The position numbers and the translations under genes were made by a program. DNA of 64,000 nucleotides from Triglochin maritima (lineage: Eukaryota > Streptophyta > Magnoliopsida > Alismatales > Juncaginaceae): assembly GCA_963682175.1 (NCBI GenBank), contig OY821774.1, positions 45,212,201 to 45,276,200 on the forward strand, read 5' to 3'. The notes beneath the pieces were generated by a model that was not told the origin of the DNA, did not search any database, and saw only the letters and a list, made by a program, of their open reading frames with translations. Of the stretch, positions 10,328 through 22,748 are shown in pieces; within the stretch, counting starts at the first letter, position 1; every line of letters starts with the position of its first letter.

Positions 10328-13300
10328 ATGGCGGCGGCGGTGGCAGTGCGGGGGAGTGGGAGCATTGGTGGTGTGGACAAGAATATCGATAGCGGGAAGT
10401 ATGTGAGGTATACGACTGAGCAGATCGAGGCGTTGGAACGGGTTTATGCCGAGTGCCCGAAGCCGAGCTCGACTAGACGACAGCAGCTCATAAGGGAGTG
10501 CCCGATTCTTTCGAATATCGAGCCCAAGCAGATCAAGGTGTGGTTTCAGAATCGCAGGTACGGAGATTCGGACTCGATCGGGAATTCGGTTTGTGAGATG
10601 CTTTAGATCTTGTGTTGTGTTGGTAAAATTAGAATGAAAATTAATGCTTCCGACTGCTTGTTATTACTTGTCGTTGGTTTTCAAAAAATAGGCTCAATGG
10701 CAATCTCCATTGTCCATTTGTGCAAGTTCAAATGGTTCGTGCAATCTTCATGTTCGCTAAATCTATCAATTGTATACTCTAGTCTGGGTTTCGAATATCG
10801 TTTTTTTTTCATTATTTTTGCAAAATATGCAAGACATGTATGGAAGATGTTAATTTTGGTAGGTGCCGGGAGAAACAGAGGAAGGAGGCTTCTAGGTTAC
10901 AGACAGTAAATAGAAAGCTAACTGCTATGAACAAGCTTTTGATGGAGGAAAATGATCGCCTCCAAAAACAAGTCTCCCAGCTCGTGGCTGAAAATGCGTA
11001 CATGCGACAGCAGTTGCAAAATGTAAGTCATGCATGGTTTGTGATTTATGGGATTGGATCATCCTGATATGTTCATTCAGATTAGATTCCTAACTAATTT
11101 GGTAATAGTAAATCGTCAATACATCATTGAAACCGACCTTCAAGAATGTTAGCTAATGCTTATTTATTTTAGAGAAATTACCTGATCGCAGTTATTTTTA
11201 ATCCCATTTTACTGTTAGTGTATTATTTCTTTGTTCAAACTCCAAACTAAGTTGGCTACCAGTGGAAAGTACTTAAGTGCATGATTGATATTTTTGGTTC
11301 CTCCCAGAATGACTGGATAATTGCAACTTATGAAATATTTATTGCATTGATTGTGTAGGCTTCTTTAGGTGCTGATACAAGCTGTGAATCAGTGGTTACA
11401 ACTCCACAGCATCAACTAAGGGATGCCAACAATCCTGCCGGGTACAAATGATGCTTATTAATTTTTATAAGCATGTAAAAAATTATTTATGATATCTTCA
11501 AGATGTTGAACTAAAATGTTACTGAAACAGACTCTTGTCCATTGCCGAGGAAACGTTGACAGAGTTTCTTTCAAAGGCCACAGGGACAGCTGTTGAATGG
11601 GTCCAGATGCCTGGGATGAAGGTATTACTTAACACTTATTTTAATCATTGCTAGGGTAAAAGAAGGGGTACAAGAGGTGAGAAAACCAAACAAAGAAAGC
11701 AGAAATCAAAAACAAAAAAGACAGAGAAGTTTGTCACACCATACAGAAGCGATTTGTCCAAATATACCCACAAGATTTGGGGTATACCAGGAGAGAAAAA
11801 CTCGCTACAACCCCTATATAAACAGGAATAAAGTTTCTAAAACAGAAAGTCCGCTGATATCCCCGAAATTTGTAGCCAAAATAGACGTCCGGAATTGTCT
11901 TTTTCAAATCTCCCCAAGTACAATTCTCTTGTTGTCAACCCAAATATTCCACCATCAGGCTAGAGGGCAAAGATTTCTTGCTTCCTTGACGGGGCGTATA
12001 GGAAGGCCCGATCTCCAATTTACCCAAACTTCTCTAAAATCTGCATCTACGACTACTGTACCCTTGGCTAGCTTAGAAAGAAGCAAGCTTCTCCAACATA
12101 GCTCTGATAATTTCACAATCTTTGAAAAAAATGGTCATTATGCTCTTCGTCCACCAAACAGAGTGGACACTTACTAGCCAAGCACCAACCCCTATATTTC
12201 AAGGCGATCTCAGTCAAAGTCTTATCATGAAAAATAAGCCAAGCTAGGAAGCAAATTTTCGACGGAGCGTTCTTTTTCCAAATCAGCGGAAAAAAAAGTC
12301 TAGGTCGGGCATGGGCCAAGAAGAATATGGTAGTGGCCAAACAGAGTGGGCACCCTACTTGATACTTTTTCTCACTTTAGTAAATAAAAACAAAAATTAA
12401 AAGGCCCGGTATTTGCTGCCTTTATTCTGCAAATTATAGAGCTTTCATCTACTATAAGCTCTTAATTATTTGTTTTGTTTTTTGGCTCAGCCTGGTCCGG
12501 AATCGATAGGGATTGTTGCCATATCACACAATTGTAGTGGAGTTGCAGCAAGAGCTTGTGGTTTGGTGAATCTAGAACCCATGAAGGTCAGGTCAAGCTT
12601 TTCAGTTTTTCCCCTACTACCAAATAAAGTCTTTCTCATTGAATTTGGAATTAATAGTTGCAGCTCTACTTTACACTTGTTAACCAAACCTGTTTTATTG
12701 GCAAATTAAAATTTCTTTAGTTCGAGCTCTTCAGAAACCCTTCCACTAAAAACTAGTGCTTCTAATTGCCATGGATCATAAATTGCTAAAACTCTCTGAC
12801 TGACAGATTGTAGAGATACTTAAAGATCGACCATCTTGGTTTCGAGATTGTCGAAACATGGAAATTTTTACGATGATTCCTGCTGGAAATGGAGGGACAA
12901 TTGAGCTTATCTACATGCAGGTCAGGGTTTTTAGCATGCCTTCTTATTCATTCAACTAGCATACGAAACATAATGGTGTTGTTCACACACTCCATACAAA
13001 TTTTCCTACAAATACCCTAACCCCAGCTCGTTCCTATTTATGATTATTTCTGTTCTTCCACATGCAGATGTTTGCACCAACCACATTGGCTCCAGCACGT
13101 GATTTTTGGACTTTGAGATATACTACTGGTCTAGCAGATGGCAGTGTGGTGGTATGTTAATAACAATTTCCGTCTTTCATCTCCATTTTCCTCTTTCTTT
13201 TCTGTTGACCTGATCCAGGAGGCTAAAACCTGTATATATTTGTGATTTGTGGGTGAAATTTAGATGAATCATAAAGTTCTTTAGGTTATAGGATTTCTTT

Positions 13301-16300
13301 GCCATTTTGATGTATGTTTTCCTACAGTTTTAACTTTTTTTTTTCATATCTAAGCCACAACTTATTCCTTTTACATGGTTTGCGTCTCTTAGTGATTATG
13401 TTTCATGTGAAGGTATGTGAAAGGTCTCTAAGTGGATCTGGTGGTGGGACACCGTCCACAGATCAATTCATTAGAGCCAAAATGTTGCCCAGTGGTTATC
13501 TTATTCGCCCCTGTGAAGGTGGCAGTTCAATTGTCCACATTGTTGACCATTTAGATTTTCAGGTATGCTACATTGTACCCATCTTTTTTCTCTTAGTTAT
13601 CTAGATTGTCATCGATGTATTGGACTAGGATCAAAATACTCTCTGGTAACAGGCGTGGAATGTTCCTGAGGTGCTCCGTCCTCTGTACGAGTCATCAAAA
13701 GTTGTTGCACAGAAAATGACCACTGCAGTGAGTTAAGACAACATTTGATTTTTTGGATAAATCATCTTATTTTCCTCTGAACGTATTTTTTTTCTTGCAA
13801 AGGCACTTCACCACATCAGACAAGTAGCTCAGGAGACAAATGGAGAAGTTGTTTATGCTTTAGGGAGGCAGCCAACTGTTCTGAGAACATTTAGCCAACG
13901 ACTGAGCAGGTTCTCCAGCATTTTTTACTCTATTTTTCCCCACGAGACATGGTTTGAAATGGTTCTTTACTATGGTACTTTTGTGTTTGGTTTTATCAAT
14001 ATATGTATCCTTGGTATGTGTCAGTAGTTCAGCTGCATTATTTTTTTTGCCACAAATTGAAAACCATCATTTTTACAGAGGTTTCAACGATGCCATAAAT
14101 GGTTTCCATGATGATGGTTGGTCATTGATGAGCTGTGAAGGTGTGGAAGATGTGGTCATTGCTACTAACTCAACAAAGAGCCTCACTGCCAGTATGGCCT
14201 CCACTGATGGGCTTTCGATGCCTGGAGGAGTTGTGTGTGCGAAGGCATCAATGCTACTTCAGGTGAGTGCTATGATGTACGAACAGATTTACAATGCAAA
14301 TCTGGGGTGGTGCTCCTGAAGGCACGTATGTATTTTTTTTCTTCTGTTGCTAAATATTGCCACTCTTATTTTTCTAGTGTCTTTGTTTTGTTCCGTTATT
14401 TGTGGCTAACAAGGTGACAACTAACTGTTTCTCGTGAAGCTTTGTAAGTACCCTCTTGAAGTTACACCTGCTCCAAGATTCTTTGAAATCAGCATAGACA
14501 AGTTAGCAAAGTCATCGTGATATAGTGTCACAACCTTTTGTGTTAGGGTCACAATTGAGCAACATCTACTAACTTTTCTTGCTGAAAACTGCAATTGTTT
14601 TTATTTTCATTGGCTAGTGCCCGGTAAAGTCTATCTTGAATCTTGGGGATTCATTTGATGTGGTCCTTAAATTGTAAGGCATAGTCCATCCAACACTGCA
14701 AAATAGGTATCATCATACAAGTATAATATTGTCCGAAATAACATTAAAAGTTGGTTACTTTTCTCTTAATCATGCTTCAACATAGAACTTATTCTTATTG
14801 GCATTTGATTTTAACGGTTCACCATGACACCACAGGATGTTCCTCCTGCACTACTTGTTCGGTTCCTGAGAGAGCATCGTTCTGAATGGGCAGATTACAA
14901 TATTGATGCCTATTCTGCTTCATCTCTGAAAACTGGATCTTGTTCATTTCCAGGCTTGGGGTCCACTAAGTTTTCTGGAAATCAAATTATTATGCCTCTA
15001 GCCCATACAATTGAGAATGAGGAGGTAACGTGTTTTAATTATTTTTTGGTATTTCTTTACTTTTGACATTAAGATATTATGCCATTCCTCTTTATATCTG
15101 GAGTGTGGATTTAGTTTTGATTACTCTGTAAGCTTTCACAATTCACATGTTCCTGTTTGCATCGTATGATTATTGCAGTTCCTTGAATTTATTCGACTTG
15201 AAGGGCAGGCACTTACCCAAAATGAAGCTGTTCTTTCCAGGGACATACATTTGTTGCAGGTATCATCCTGTCCTCTCAATTTCTATAATTTATACTGTGT
15301 TGTCCTGTTGTGTCACCATGTTTCACACTCCCCTACCATTGGCCTACATTTGAGTAACCACCTTAATCCATCAAAGGGATGATTGTCAAAACTCTTGTCC
15401 CCACCTTAAATTGAATTGCAAATCCATGAAATAAATTGGTACATTGTCTTCATTATTTTGAAGCATTTTTTCGCTACCTAATCCTTTTCTCAAATATTGG
15501 GATAAATATCAATCATCCTTGTGTGTTACAGCTTTGCAGCGGTGTTGATGAAAATGCGGTGGGTGCTTGCTTCCAACTTGTTTTTGCTCCAATTGACGAA
15601 CTTTTCCCTGATAATGCTCCACTTCTGCCTTCTGGTTTCCGCGTCATACCTCTTGATTCAAAATCAGTTGAGTACTTAAAACATCTAAGTTTTTGATACA
15701 TTTCTAATGAATTAGATTTCTTAGTTATTTTATATTACCTTATTCACTCTTGTATTAGGCAGTCTCGTTACATTTAATGGTTGAGGATTTGCCACTTGGC
15801 AACATCTTAAGTTGTAATAAATTAGTGTTAATAAAGAATATGCTACCTTTTCTTTAGAAACTCGTATGTGTATGGTGCAGACGTGTACCACACATATAAC
15901 TAAATAACTTGACTAAGATGGTAAAATTGTGCATTGAGACGGTTCCTTTTCTGTGGTATGATGGAATGTGTAGAACTCGTATTAGTGGTGAAGATGCAAA
16001 AAATGAAGGTCTTATAGCATGATGTTGGCATATGAAGTGTTAAGAGTATTTTCGATTGGATTAAACGAATATGGTCAAGAAGAGCTCAACATTGTAAATC
16101 CTCAGAAGTCGGGTCATTTCTCTATCATGAACAAATAGCAAATGTTTGCATTTAAAGATTTTACTGCAGCTCATATAGAATGATATTGGCATAGGAAGTG
16201 ATGAGAAATCTTTAAGTTTGGACAAATTAATATCGTTTAAGAAGTGCACGGCATGACACGTTGTGGAGGAGGGGATTCATGTCTATCAGGAGGTGAAAAT

Positions 16301-18295
16301 AGAAACGTTAGCATTTAAAGAGTTTCTTCAGAAAGAAACTACATGCATCGCTGAGCACCTACTTTGCTGCCAAATATTTCCCACATATTGCCTGTTTAAT
16401 AACAACAATATTTAATAATAATTCCAACCTGGCATAGATTGTATTTGCCCCAATTGTTTTCATATCCTCGAGTTTATGCACTGATGCACATGATTCATCT
16501 TTTGTTTGGTTGTTGAAAGTTGATACACGGTCTAGTGTGACATCCTTAGTGCCTAGTTTCTAGCAATTTTTAGTGTAGTTTCATTCATTTTCCCAATTTT
16601 TATAGAAAGCTTTTGCACTAGATGGCACATCACATGATTGTGTTTCTTTGTAACATTAAAAACCGTCAAGCTTGTCAACTTAATTACGTTGCATGGAGCT
16701 CCATATATATCTTTTGTTATTTGAATTTCTTGTCCTTGATATTCAGGATGACTTGGCCTCCAGTCGAACTTTAGATCTAGCTTCTAGTCTTGAATCTGGG
16801 TGTGCCCCAATTCTTGGTAGTGGAGGTGCACATTCTGAACTTTGCCACTCTAGATCTGTTCTCACAATTGCTTTCCAGTTCCCGTATGAAGTCCAACTTC
16901 AGGATAGTGTAGCTGCTATGGCCAGGCAGTACATTCGTGGGATCATTTCAGCAGTGCAGAGAGTTTCTATGGCAATAACCCCAAGGTTTGGCATGCATAT
17001 CGGCCAAAAAAGTTTTCCAGGATCTCCAGAAGCTCTAACACTTGCCCGCTGGATAATGGACAGCTACAGGCATGTTGTTTTGTGGACATTTAGTAAAAAA
17101 CTTTCTTCTACCCCTAAAATAGTACCAATAATTTCAGATATATTTTGTACGCTTATAAAAATTAAGAAACTAAAGAACTGCTTTTATGCCAAAAGATATT
17201 TCCTGTATTTATGAAGATACTTGTTCGCTTTAGGAAGATTTTGGTACACTATTTTCTTAGTTTATGTTTCCGTGTTTGGTTGGTGACATGGTCATCCCAC
17301 TTTCTTATTTTGTATTAATTATAAATTAATTCCATTTTTTTAAAATGCTAATCACTTGTGAACATTTACAGTTTCCATATTGGGACCGAACTGCTGAGAT
17401 CTGACCAGGAAGCAGGGGAGTCGTTATTAAAGGTTCTATGGCATCACCAAGATGCAATTTTGTGTTGTTCCTTGAAGGTATGTCTTCCTTTGGACATGCT
17501 ATTCATCTGACTATGCTTTAAGTTCAATTGAATGTTGTTTTGTTCCAATATATCTGGAAGTGCAAGTTATTTTCGTTAGACAATTTCTTTAGGTCATGCT
17601 AGCATCTGCTACAGATGATTGTCAACCATGAATGAGTGGAAATCTTATGTTTTACTTTTACCTAATGATGGTTGATTCGGAGTTCTGAAACATATGGTTT
17701 TATCACTACTACATTTATGATATTGTGTTCAGATTTTTATAAAACCCTGTTCTCCATCCCAAAGTCTCTTGAATTTTACCTTAAAACAGTATCCATTTTA
17801 GGTCCTGCCTACTTCGATTTTTGTATTGGCGTCTGAAACAAAAAAAGAAGTATGTTGCTTAGTTTTGCTCACTTTTTTAAATAAATTTCTTTTCTTATTA
17901 CTTATTTTGCAGCAAGTGCCTGTCTTCATCTTTGCAAACCAGGCTGGGCTTGATATGTTAGAGACAACACTAGTTGCTCTACAAGACATTACTCTTGAAA
18001 ATATATTCGACGATGCCGGAAAGAAAGATCTCTGCTCTGAGTTTGCGAAGTTGATGCAGCAGGTAAGATAGGATGAATGAAACCCCATTGGAAGGATCCC
18101 CACTTTCGGATCCTGAATGGCTGAATCCTTATTTGTTTTTCTTCGCAGGGCTTTTCGTACTTGCCCGCAGGTGTTTGTGTGTCTAGCATGGGCCGCAACA
18201 TATCTTATGATCAAGTTGTTGCTTGGAAGGTTCTCAGCGAAGACAAGGCCGTCCACTGCTTGGCCTTTTCTTTTGTCAACTGGTCCTTCGTGTAG
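10328..18295 (+). CDS. REV: Class III HD-Zip transcription factor, REVOLUTA-like, 18 exons, complete
   Basis: Exons: 10328-10557, 10863-11022, 11359-11441, 11531-11621, 12491-12586, 12807-12920, 13068-13151, 13413-13562, 13653-13727, 13803-13909, 14079-14262, 14836-15024, 15179-15259, 15532-15666, 16747-17069, 17372-17477, 17913-18062, 18149-18295; 2505 nt, 834 residues, in phase throughout, as expected for a family of about 830-850. Homeodomain at about 22-85 (KYVRYTTEQIEALERVYAEC, IKVWFQNRR), leucine zipper to about 130, START lipid-binding domain from about 158 to 370, C-terminal MEKHLA domain from about 690, ending FVNWSFV. The CERSLSGSGGG and FTMIPAGNGGTIELIYMQ stretches favour REVOLUTA over PHB/PHV or CNA/ATHB8. 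A nuclear DNA-binding factor specifying meristem, adaxial and vascular fate. ATG 10328 was chosen; there is no upstream in-frame ATG. Intron 15 uses a GC donor. Confidence 0.93.
11611..11621 (+). promoter_or_regulatory. miR165/166 target site, 5' half (end of exon 4)
   Basis: CTGGGATGAAG ends exon 4. After splicing it joins CCTGGTCCGG of exon 5, giving the 21-nt site complementary to miR165/166, coding for PGMKPGP in the START domain. Conserved in all class III HD-Zip genes. Confidence 0.95.
11655..12365 (-). mobile_element. L1-type LINE fragment (reverse-transcriptase zinc-binding region) in HD-Zip intron 4
   Basis: On the minus strand, 12340-12113 reads WKKNAPSKICFLAWLIFHDK, KYRGWCLASKCPLC and EEHNDHFF, the zf-RVT domain found near the C-terminus of plant L1 ORF2 proteins. 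Reading on, further LINE-like sequence is broken by stops. The left part ends in a pyrimidine-rich 3'-UTR-like stretch (minus strand). 5'-truncated and dead. Target duplication not identified. Confidence 0.7.
12491..12500 (+). promoter_or_regulatory. miR165/166 target site, 3' half (start of exon 5)
   Basis: CCTGGTCCGG directly follows the intron 4 acceptor. The complete site exists only in spliced RNA; genomic DNA and unspliced RNA carry two separated halves. Confidence 0.95.
15690..16740. other. Long intron 14 of HD-Zip III with diverged internal repeats
   Basis: This 1.08-kb intron contains two diverged repeats at about 16015-16150 and 16165-16330, sharing ATGATGTTGGCAT/ATGATATTGGCAT and GCATTTAAAGA words. 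No ORF recognised. Confidence 0.45.
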
Positions 18296-18815
18296 AAAGC
18301 TATTTAGTGTTGTGGAGGGGGTGTAATCGACCGTCTGTATTTATTGCTGTAGTTGGAAACAATACTATATTTGCATACTTAATTAAGATATTTTTTAAGA
18401 TCATGTTTTTGTTAATATTTTTGCTGGAGATTAGTGGTGAGAATTCCATGTTGTGGCCGTGTATATCAGGCCCGAATCCCTGCAGCCACAGTAATTATCT
18501 TTTTCTGGTAAGAGAATTACGAATTGAATGTTGACCGAGAGATTTTGAAAATTTATGCACGCAAAACAAAATAAATTATGCGTAGAAAAGAAACAAATAA
18601 ACATTACAAAAATAAAATCTTCAAAGTTGCTCGAGTGATAATATTTATGTTATATATCTTTTATTTTACTGAACTGCTATTTATCGTCGTAAAATTACTT
18701 AAATTGTCTTTACAGATTACCATTTTGACTTCTACTATTTCTACTTATATAACTCTTCTATTCACTCTTCTAACACCACTATCTCTTCATATTACTTTTT
18801 AATTCACCAGATATA
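18296..18815 (+). other. 3' flank of HD-Zip III and AT-rich spacer
   Basis: Presumed 3' UTR follows the TAG at 18293-18295. No canonical AATAAA near the stop was found; AT-rich DNA continues to 18815. Confidence 0.4.
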
Positions 18816-19817
18816 ATGTCTCGTAAGCCAGGAAAAGAACTATCGGACGTCCTACATTACTCAAATAAGGTAAGTTACCTTATTTATTTTAATTAATTTT
18901 TTTAATTATTTTTTGGGTGAGACGTCCGCGGGACACGCCCGAACATAGTGCAAGGCGTCTGCGGGAACCGCCTCCCGCATGGGGGAGGCGGCTCCGGCAA
19001 ACGTCTCCCCGTACGTTAAGGCGTCTTCGGTAGACGTCTTAATTTTTTTTCATTTATTTAAATTAATTATAAATTGTGATAAATTTAAAATAAATTGAAT
19101 ATTATGTTAATAATGAATTAAATTAGTTTACTAAATCTTTTATTAATTATAAATTGTGATAATTATTAAATAAATAGACTATTAAGTTCAATTTTAATTA
19201 AAAGTTGTGAAAATCGCTAAGGAAATTGATTATTACGTTAATAATTAGATGTGTACGATTTTAGTAAAGGATTATTGATTAATTGTAATAATTGCTAAAT
19301 AGTCATTGGGTTACTGTGGAGGAAAAAAGAAATCAATTTCCTTCCGCGCAGTACGTAGTGTAGTAGATGAGTCAGGTCATCGTCATCCACGTAGACGGGG
19401 TATTTCTGCTTAAGTTAGGAGAAAGAGAACTTTTACGTCATCGTCAGACACCTAGAGATTCTTTCGACGACGAGAGTGACGATGAAGGTCGATATGGCTT
19501 GGAGACTCGGGAGGAGGCGATACATCAGTACGATCGAGGACGGGGGCGACATTGTAGTACTTCGGCTGAGTGGGTCATTAGGAAGGATCGATGTGACCGG
19601 TGATTCGAGTTCGTGCACTGCAGACGCCCGAGCTCAGAAGAAGAAGAGGGGTGATGACGAGTCTTGGATCGTGACGGATATGATGCCCGGTGATCCTCTA
19701 GATGACAACGTCATTCCGAGTTTCGGAGGCCACATCGCCAGACGCATCTGGGATGACGAGGATCAGAAGGTTTTGAAGTACCATAATCGGCACAGAGCCT
19801 GTACGACATTGCAGTGA
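18816..19817 (+). pseudogene. PMD-like N-terminal ORF, apparently degraded, next to a MULE
   Basis: It starts with an ATG (MSRKPGKELSDVLHYSNK) followed by a GTAAGT donor at about 18870. After an AT-rich and GC-hairpin interval, ORFs at 19367-19603 and 19476-19817 give an Asp/Arg-rich segment and then VIPSFGGHIARRIWDDED and KYHNRHRACTTLQ, resembling the extreme N-terminus of transposon-carried PMD proteins. The frame is open only in pieces and no PMD core follows. It converges on the MULE transposase. Family assignment is tentative. Confidence 0.4.
18918..19045. repeat. GC-rich nested hairpins (GGCGTCT word)
   Basis: CCGCCTCCC/GGGAGGCGG (loop gcatgg) at about 18968-18991 sits inside a weaker outer stem (GCGTCTGCGGGA / TCCGGCAAACGT). 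A second stem AAGGCGTCT/AGACGTCTT (one mismatch, loop tcggt) ends at about 19041. Flanked by AT-rich DNA. Confidence 0.7.
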
Positions 19818-21370
19818 TGATTGATATTATGACGACGACCGTTAGTGACAGTTGATTTGGTCCCATTACTTAAGTCCGTTAGTGACAGAAAAACACACCC
19901 GCAACGATATTCAACTTCATTACTTAATTCCTGCATTCTCTTCAACTCCTGAGTCAATAACGACAAACAGCGATGCGATACTCAGATTTATATGCTGAAA
20001 CAAAAGACTTATGTAGTTTGCCACAATTGGACGTCTCGAATCTTCGAGAAAGTTCCGAATATTCGTCAGCTGCATTTCAATAGTCAAGTTCACGCGGTCG
20101 AAAAAAGTGTCGAGAACGGCAATCGTTGTAGTGATCTACTCTTTCAGAGCCGAATGTGTACTTTCCACCCTGCAGTTCGTAGTGTTGTCGAAATGAAGAA
20201 CTTTATTCGTCCAATTCAACACAAACTTTTCTTTATGCACCAACCACGTGTCTTCCACATACTCCGTGACCACTGGCCAGGACTTGTAAGAATCTTTCAG
20301 ATTACGGACTGCTCTATCATAATCCGTCTGTGAATCAGAAACCATAACTCTCGTCCACTTTCCACGCCTAAAACTCTCTGCAAGCTGCTTGCTCTTGCCG
20401 AATACATGGAATGCATAGTTGTACACGTCTTTGTTGATATGTCAGGTGCATAGTAAATGAGCAGACTCAGGAAAAATCTCTGCCACTGGTCGCATCAGAC
20501 CTAACTCCCCGTCTGTTATTATTGTAGTCAGGCTAACACTATCTAATAACAGATCTCGCAACCTCTCTAACAACCACCGGTAACTAGACTCAGTCTCATC
20601 CTTCAAAATCGCATATCCGACGAGGAAATTCGTGTTTGTTGCAGTAACTCCAACCATCTCAAACAAAGGTAACTTGTACTTTTTCGTCTTATACGTCGAA
20701 TCCATGTAGATTACGAATGGGTATGTACGCAACAACTGAACTGAAGTCGGATGTGCCAAAAATGCGTGAGTGAGGACATTAGTTTCTTCATCTGCCACAA
20801 TCCAATGCAAATAGTTATGTTGCACTGCCTGATTGAGAAACTGCTGCCCGGGGTTCCTGTCTTCAAATTTCGTCCTCCTCAGGTACTCTCTGAAGTTATA
20901 AATGTGTCTTTGATTTGGATTATCCTCCGGAAATTTCTCCTTTACCGCCAACAAAATGTTACATGATCTAGCTTGTGCCTTTGTCCTATCACGAACAATT
21001 TGCTTTGCCCCAACACTAAGTCCGCTGACCTGTCGGTGACTCTCTGAATAAGCTGCAAGTGCTTGGTTTCGCTGCCCATAGGTGCTACTAGAAACAACGA
21101 CACATCCATCATGAACCCGTCGCTCAACCACTTTTACCAAAAAACGACAACCGCAACCTTTTCTTTTTGTGTTCTTTCGTAGTGCAATACTCGTATCACG
21201 AGAACTTATTTCACGTTTGCGATCACATCTCAGGTAACAATCCATCTGGTTATCTGCTTTTGGTCTGTATGATGATATAACAAAAAAAAGTCGGCTCCTA
21301 TTGCAATTTGTGTCGCTCATTTACAAGCTTCCTCGATTGTTGTAAATATTTCTTTACTATAAAAAACCTC
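19763..21370 (-). pseudogene. MULE (Mutator-like) transposase with FAR1-type N-terminus, inactivated
   Basis: Main frame 21320-20442 continues at 20426-20136 and about 20135-19935. An FAR1-like zinc-finger region (KGCGCRFLVKVVERR) comes first, then the MULE DDE core: VIYMDSTYKTKKYKLPLFEM, TDGELGLMRPV and the CTWH motif, followed by the C-terminal helical region. Three in-frame stops fall where Trp is expected: TGA at 21317-21319, TGA at 20442-20444 (inside C-T-W-H) and TAG at 20136-20138. A T-run frameshift is likely near 21288, and frame is lost again near 19960 before a C-G-C (SWIM-like) segment. Non-functional as read. Terminal inverted repeats not located. Confidence 0.8.
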
Positions 21371-21457
21371 ACTGTAATCTACTCTATCACCACTGAAATT
21401 TTGCAACGGAACCTGCAAAAAATTAATTTAACAGAAAATTTATTTTTTTTAAAAAAT

Positions 21458-21477
21458 GGGCGTCTTAGCCAGACGCC
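21458..21477. repeat. Perfect GGCGTCT hairpin right of the MULE
   Basis: Arms GGCGTCT (21459-21465) and AGACGCC (21471-21477) with loop tagcc; same stem word as the hairpins at 18918-19045 on the other side of the MULE/PMD-like module. Confidence 0.75.
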
Positions 21478-21559
21478 TGAGTTGGAAAAAAATTCCGCCT
21501 CCATTACCTCGCCGGATCCAAGGGTTTCGCCAGACATTTTCGTGGTGTTGGTACTAGAA

Positions 21560-22748
21560 ATGTGAGTAAAACTAGGTCAAACACCTTGTTTAATGATACA
21601 TGACGAAATGAGTATTAATTGATTTGTTAAGGGCAAAAATGTAGTTTTTGGGGCGAGTTAAGTAGTTTTCTGAAGACGAATAGTAGCCCCCTTATTTTAT
21701 CCTAATGTTGTGCTACTCGAGTATTTGTTGTTGTGTTTCAGGTATTAGGTAATAAAAAAGATAAAATAGAGCAAGAATGACCTAAACATAAGAAAAATGA
21801 ATTGATTGAAAATGTTGTGAACTTGTTTGTAATGCCAAATGATTGGATTGTAACTCATGAAAGACCCAAGTGAAAATCCAAAGGGACCTGATGGTAAAGA
21901 ACAAAATGTGGTGCCACTTAACATGAACCAGTTCAGTATTTCTCCATTTAAAACCAAATCGGATCGCGACAGTGGACCAGAGTTTCACCCCACGTGTCAA
22001 ATGAAGACACTTAAGCTCTGGACAAATTGGAGACGAATCAGAGCATTTGGATCCGCCACTGGCGGATTTTTATCCTCTACTGGCGAATCACCATGCTTTG
22101 TTGGATATGAGACTTTGACCGCAGGTCGGGTTGTCGGGTCAGAGCATTCTAAGATCATCAAATGTGATTTAGAGTCGTTCAATTATTTTCAAATTAATCA
22201 TAACCATCCATTGGTCTATATATATCATTGTAATCTCTCATCACCACATTTTTTTGCTTCTTCATTAGTTTTAAGTTTATTTTCCTGCTGATTAGTGTAA
22301 GAGGAGAAAAATGAGGAACTTTGTAATCTTTTCATTTCAAGTTAGTTGAATTTTGTTCTTTACATTTATGTTTTACTTTGATGTAATTTCTTTGGTGTTG
22401 TTGTTTGCTTAATCTTATTTTTCTTCATTTTCATTACGAGTTTATGTTGTTTTTATGATTTCTTTAGTTTAAATATGAGCTTAGAGCAGTTCATCCTCGT
22501 TGATGGGTAGAGAAAAAAGTGTTGTGACTATGTGATACATTATTGTGTGTGTTAACCCTAATCATTTGAACGTTACATGAGTTACATAATCATCTAATGT
22601 GATTTCATTCTTATTTTTGATATGTTAATGCTCTTGAGTGATGCTTAGCACATACTTAGATTGGTGGACCTATTTTATGGGAAATGATGAGGTGAGGATA
22701 ACGATAGAGTGGATAAGGAGGAAACATGACAAGTGCATGCATGTGGTA
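21560..22748. other. Probable retroelement-derived non-coding DNA
   Basis: An ORF-like stretch (21857-22291) and a duplicated TGGCGGAT/TGGCGAAT word around 22060-22090, followed by T-rich DNA, resemble LTR leader sequence, but no paired LTR, PBS or coding domain was seen. Confidence 0.25.

Noticed and set aside
21857..22291. 144-residue host gene on the + strand
   Set aside because: No family similarity, no neighbouring exons, and composition resembles LTR leader DNA.
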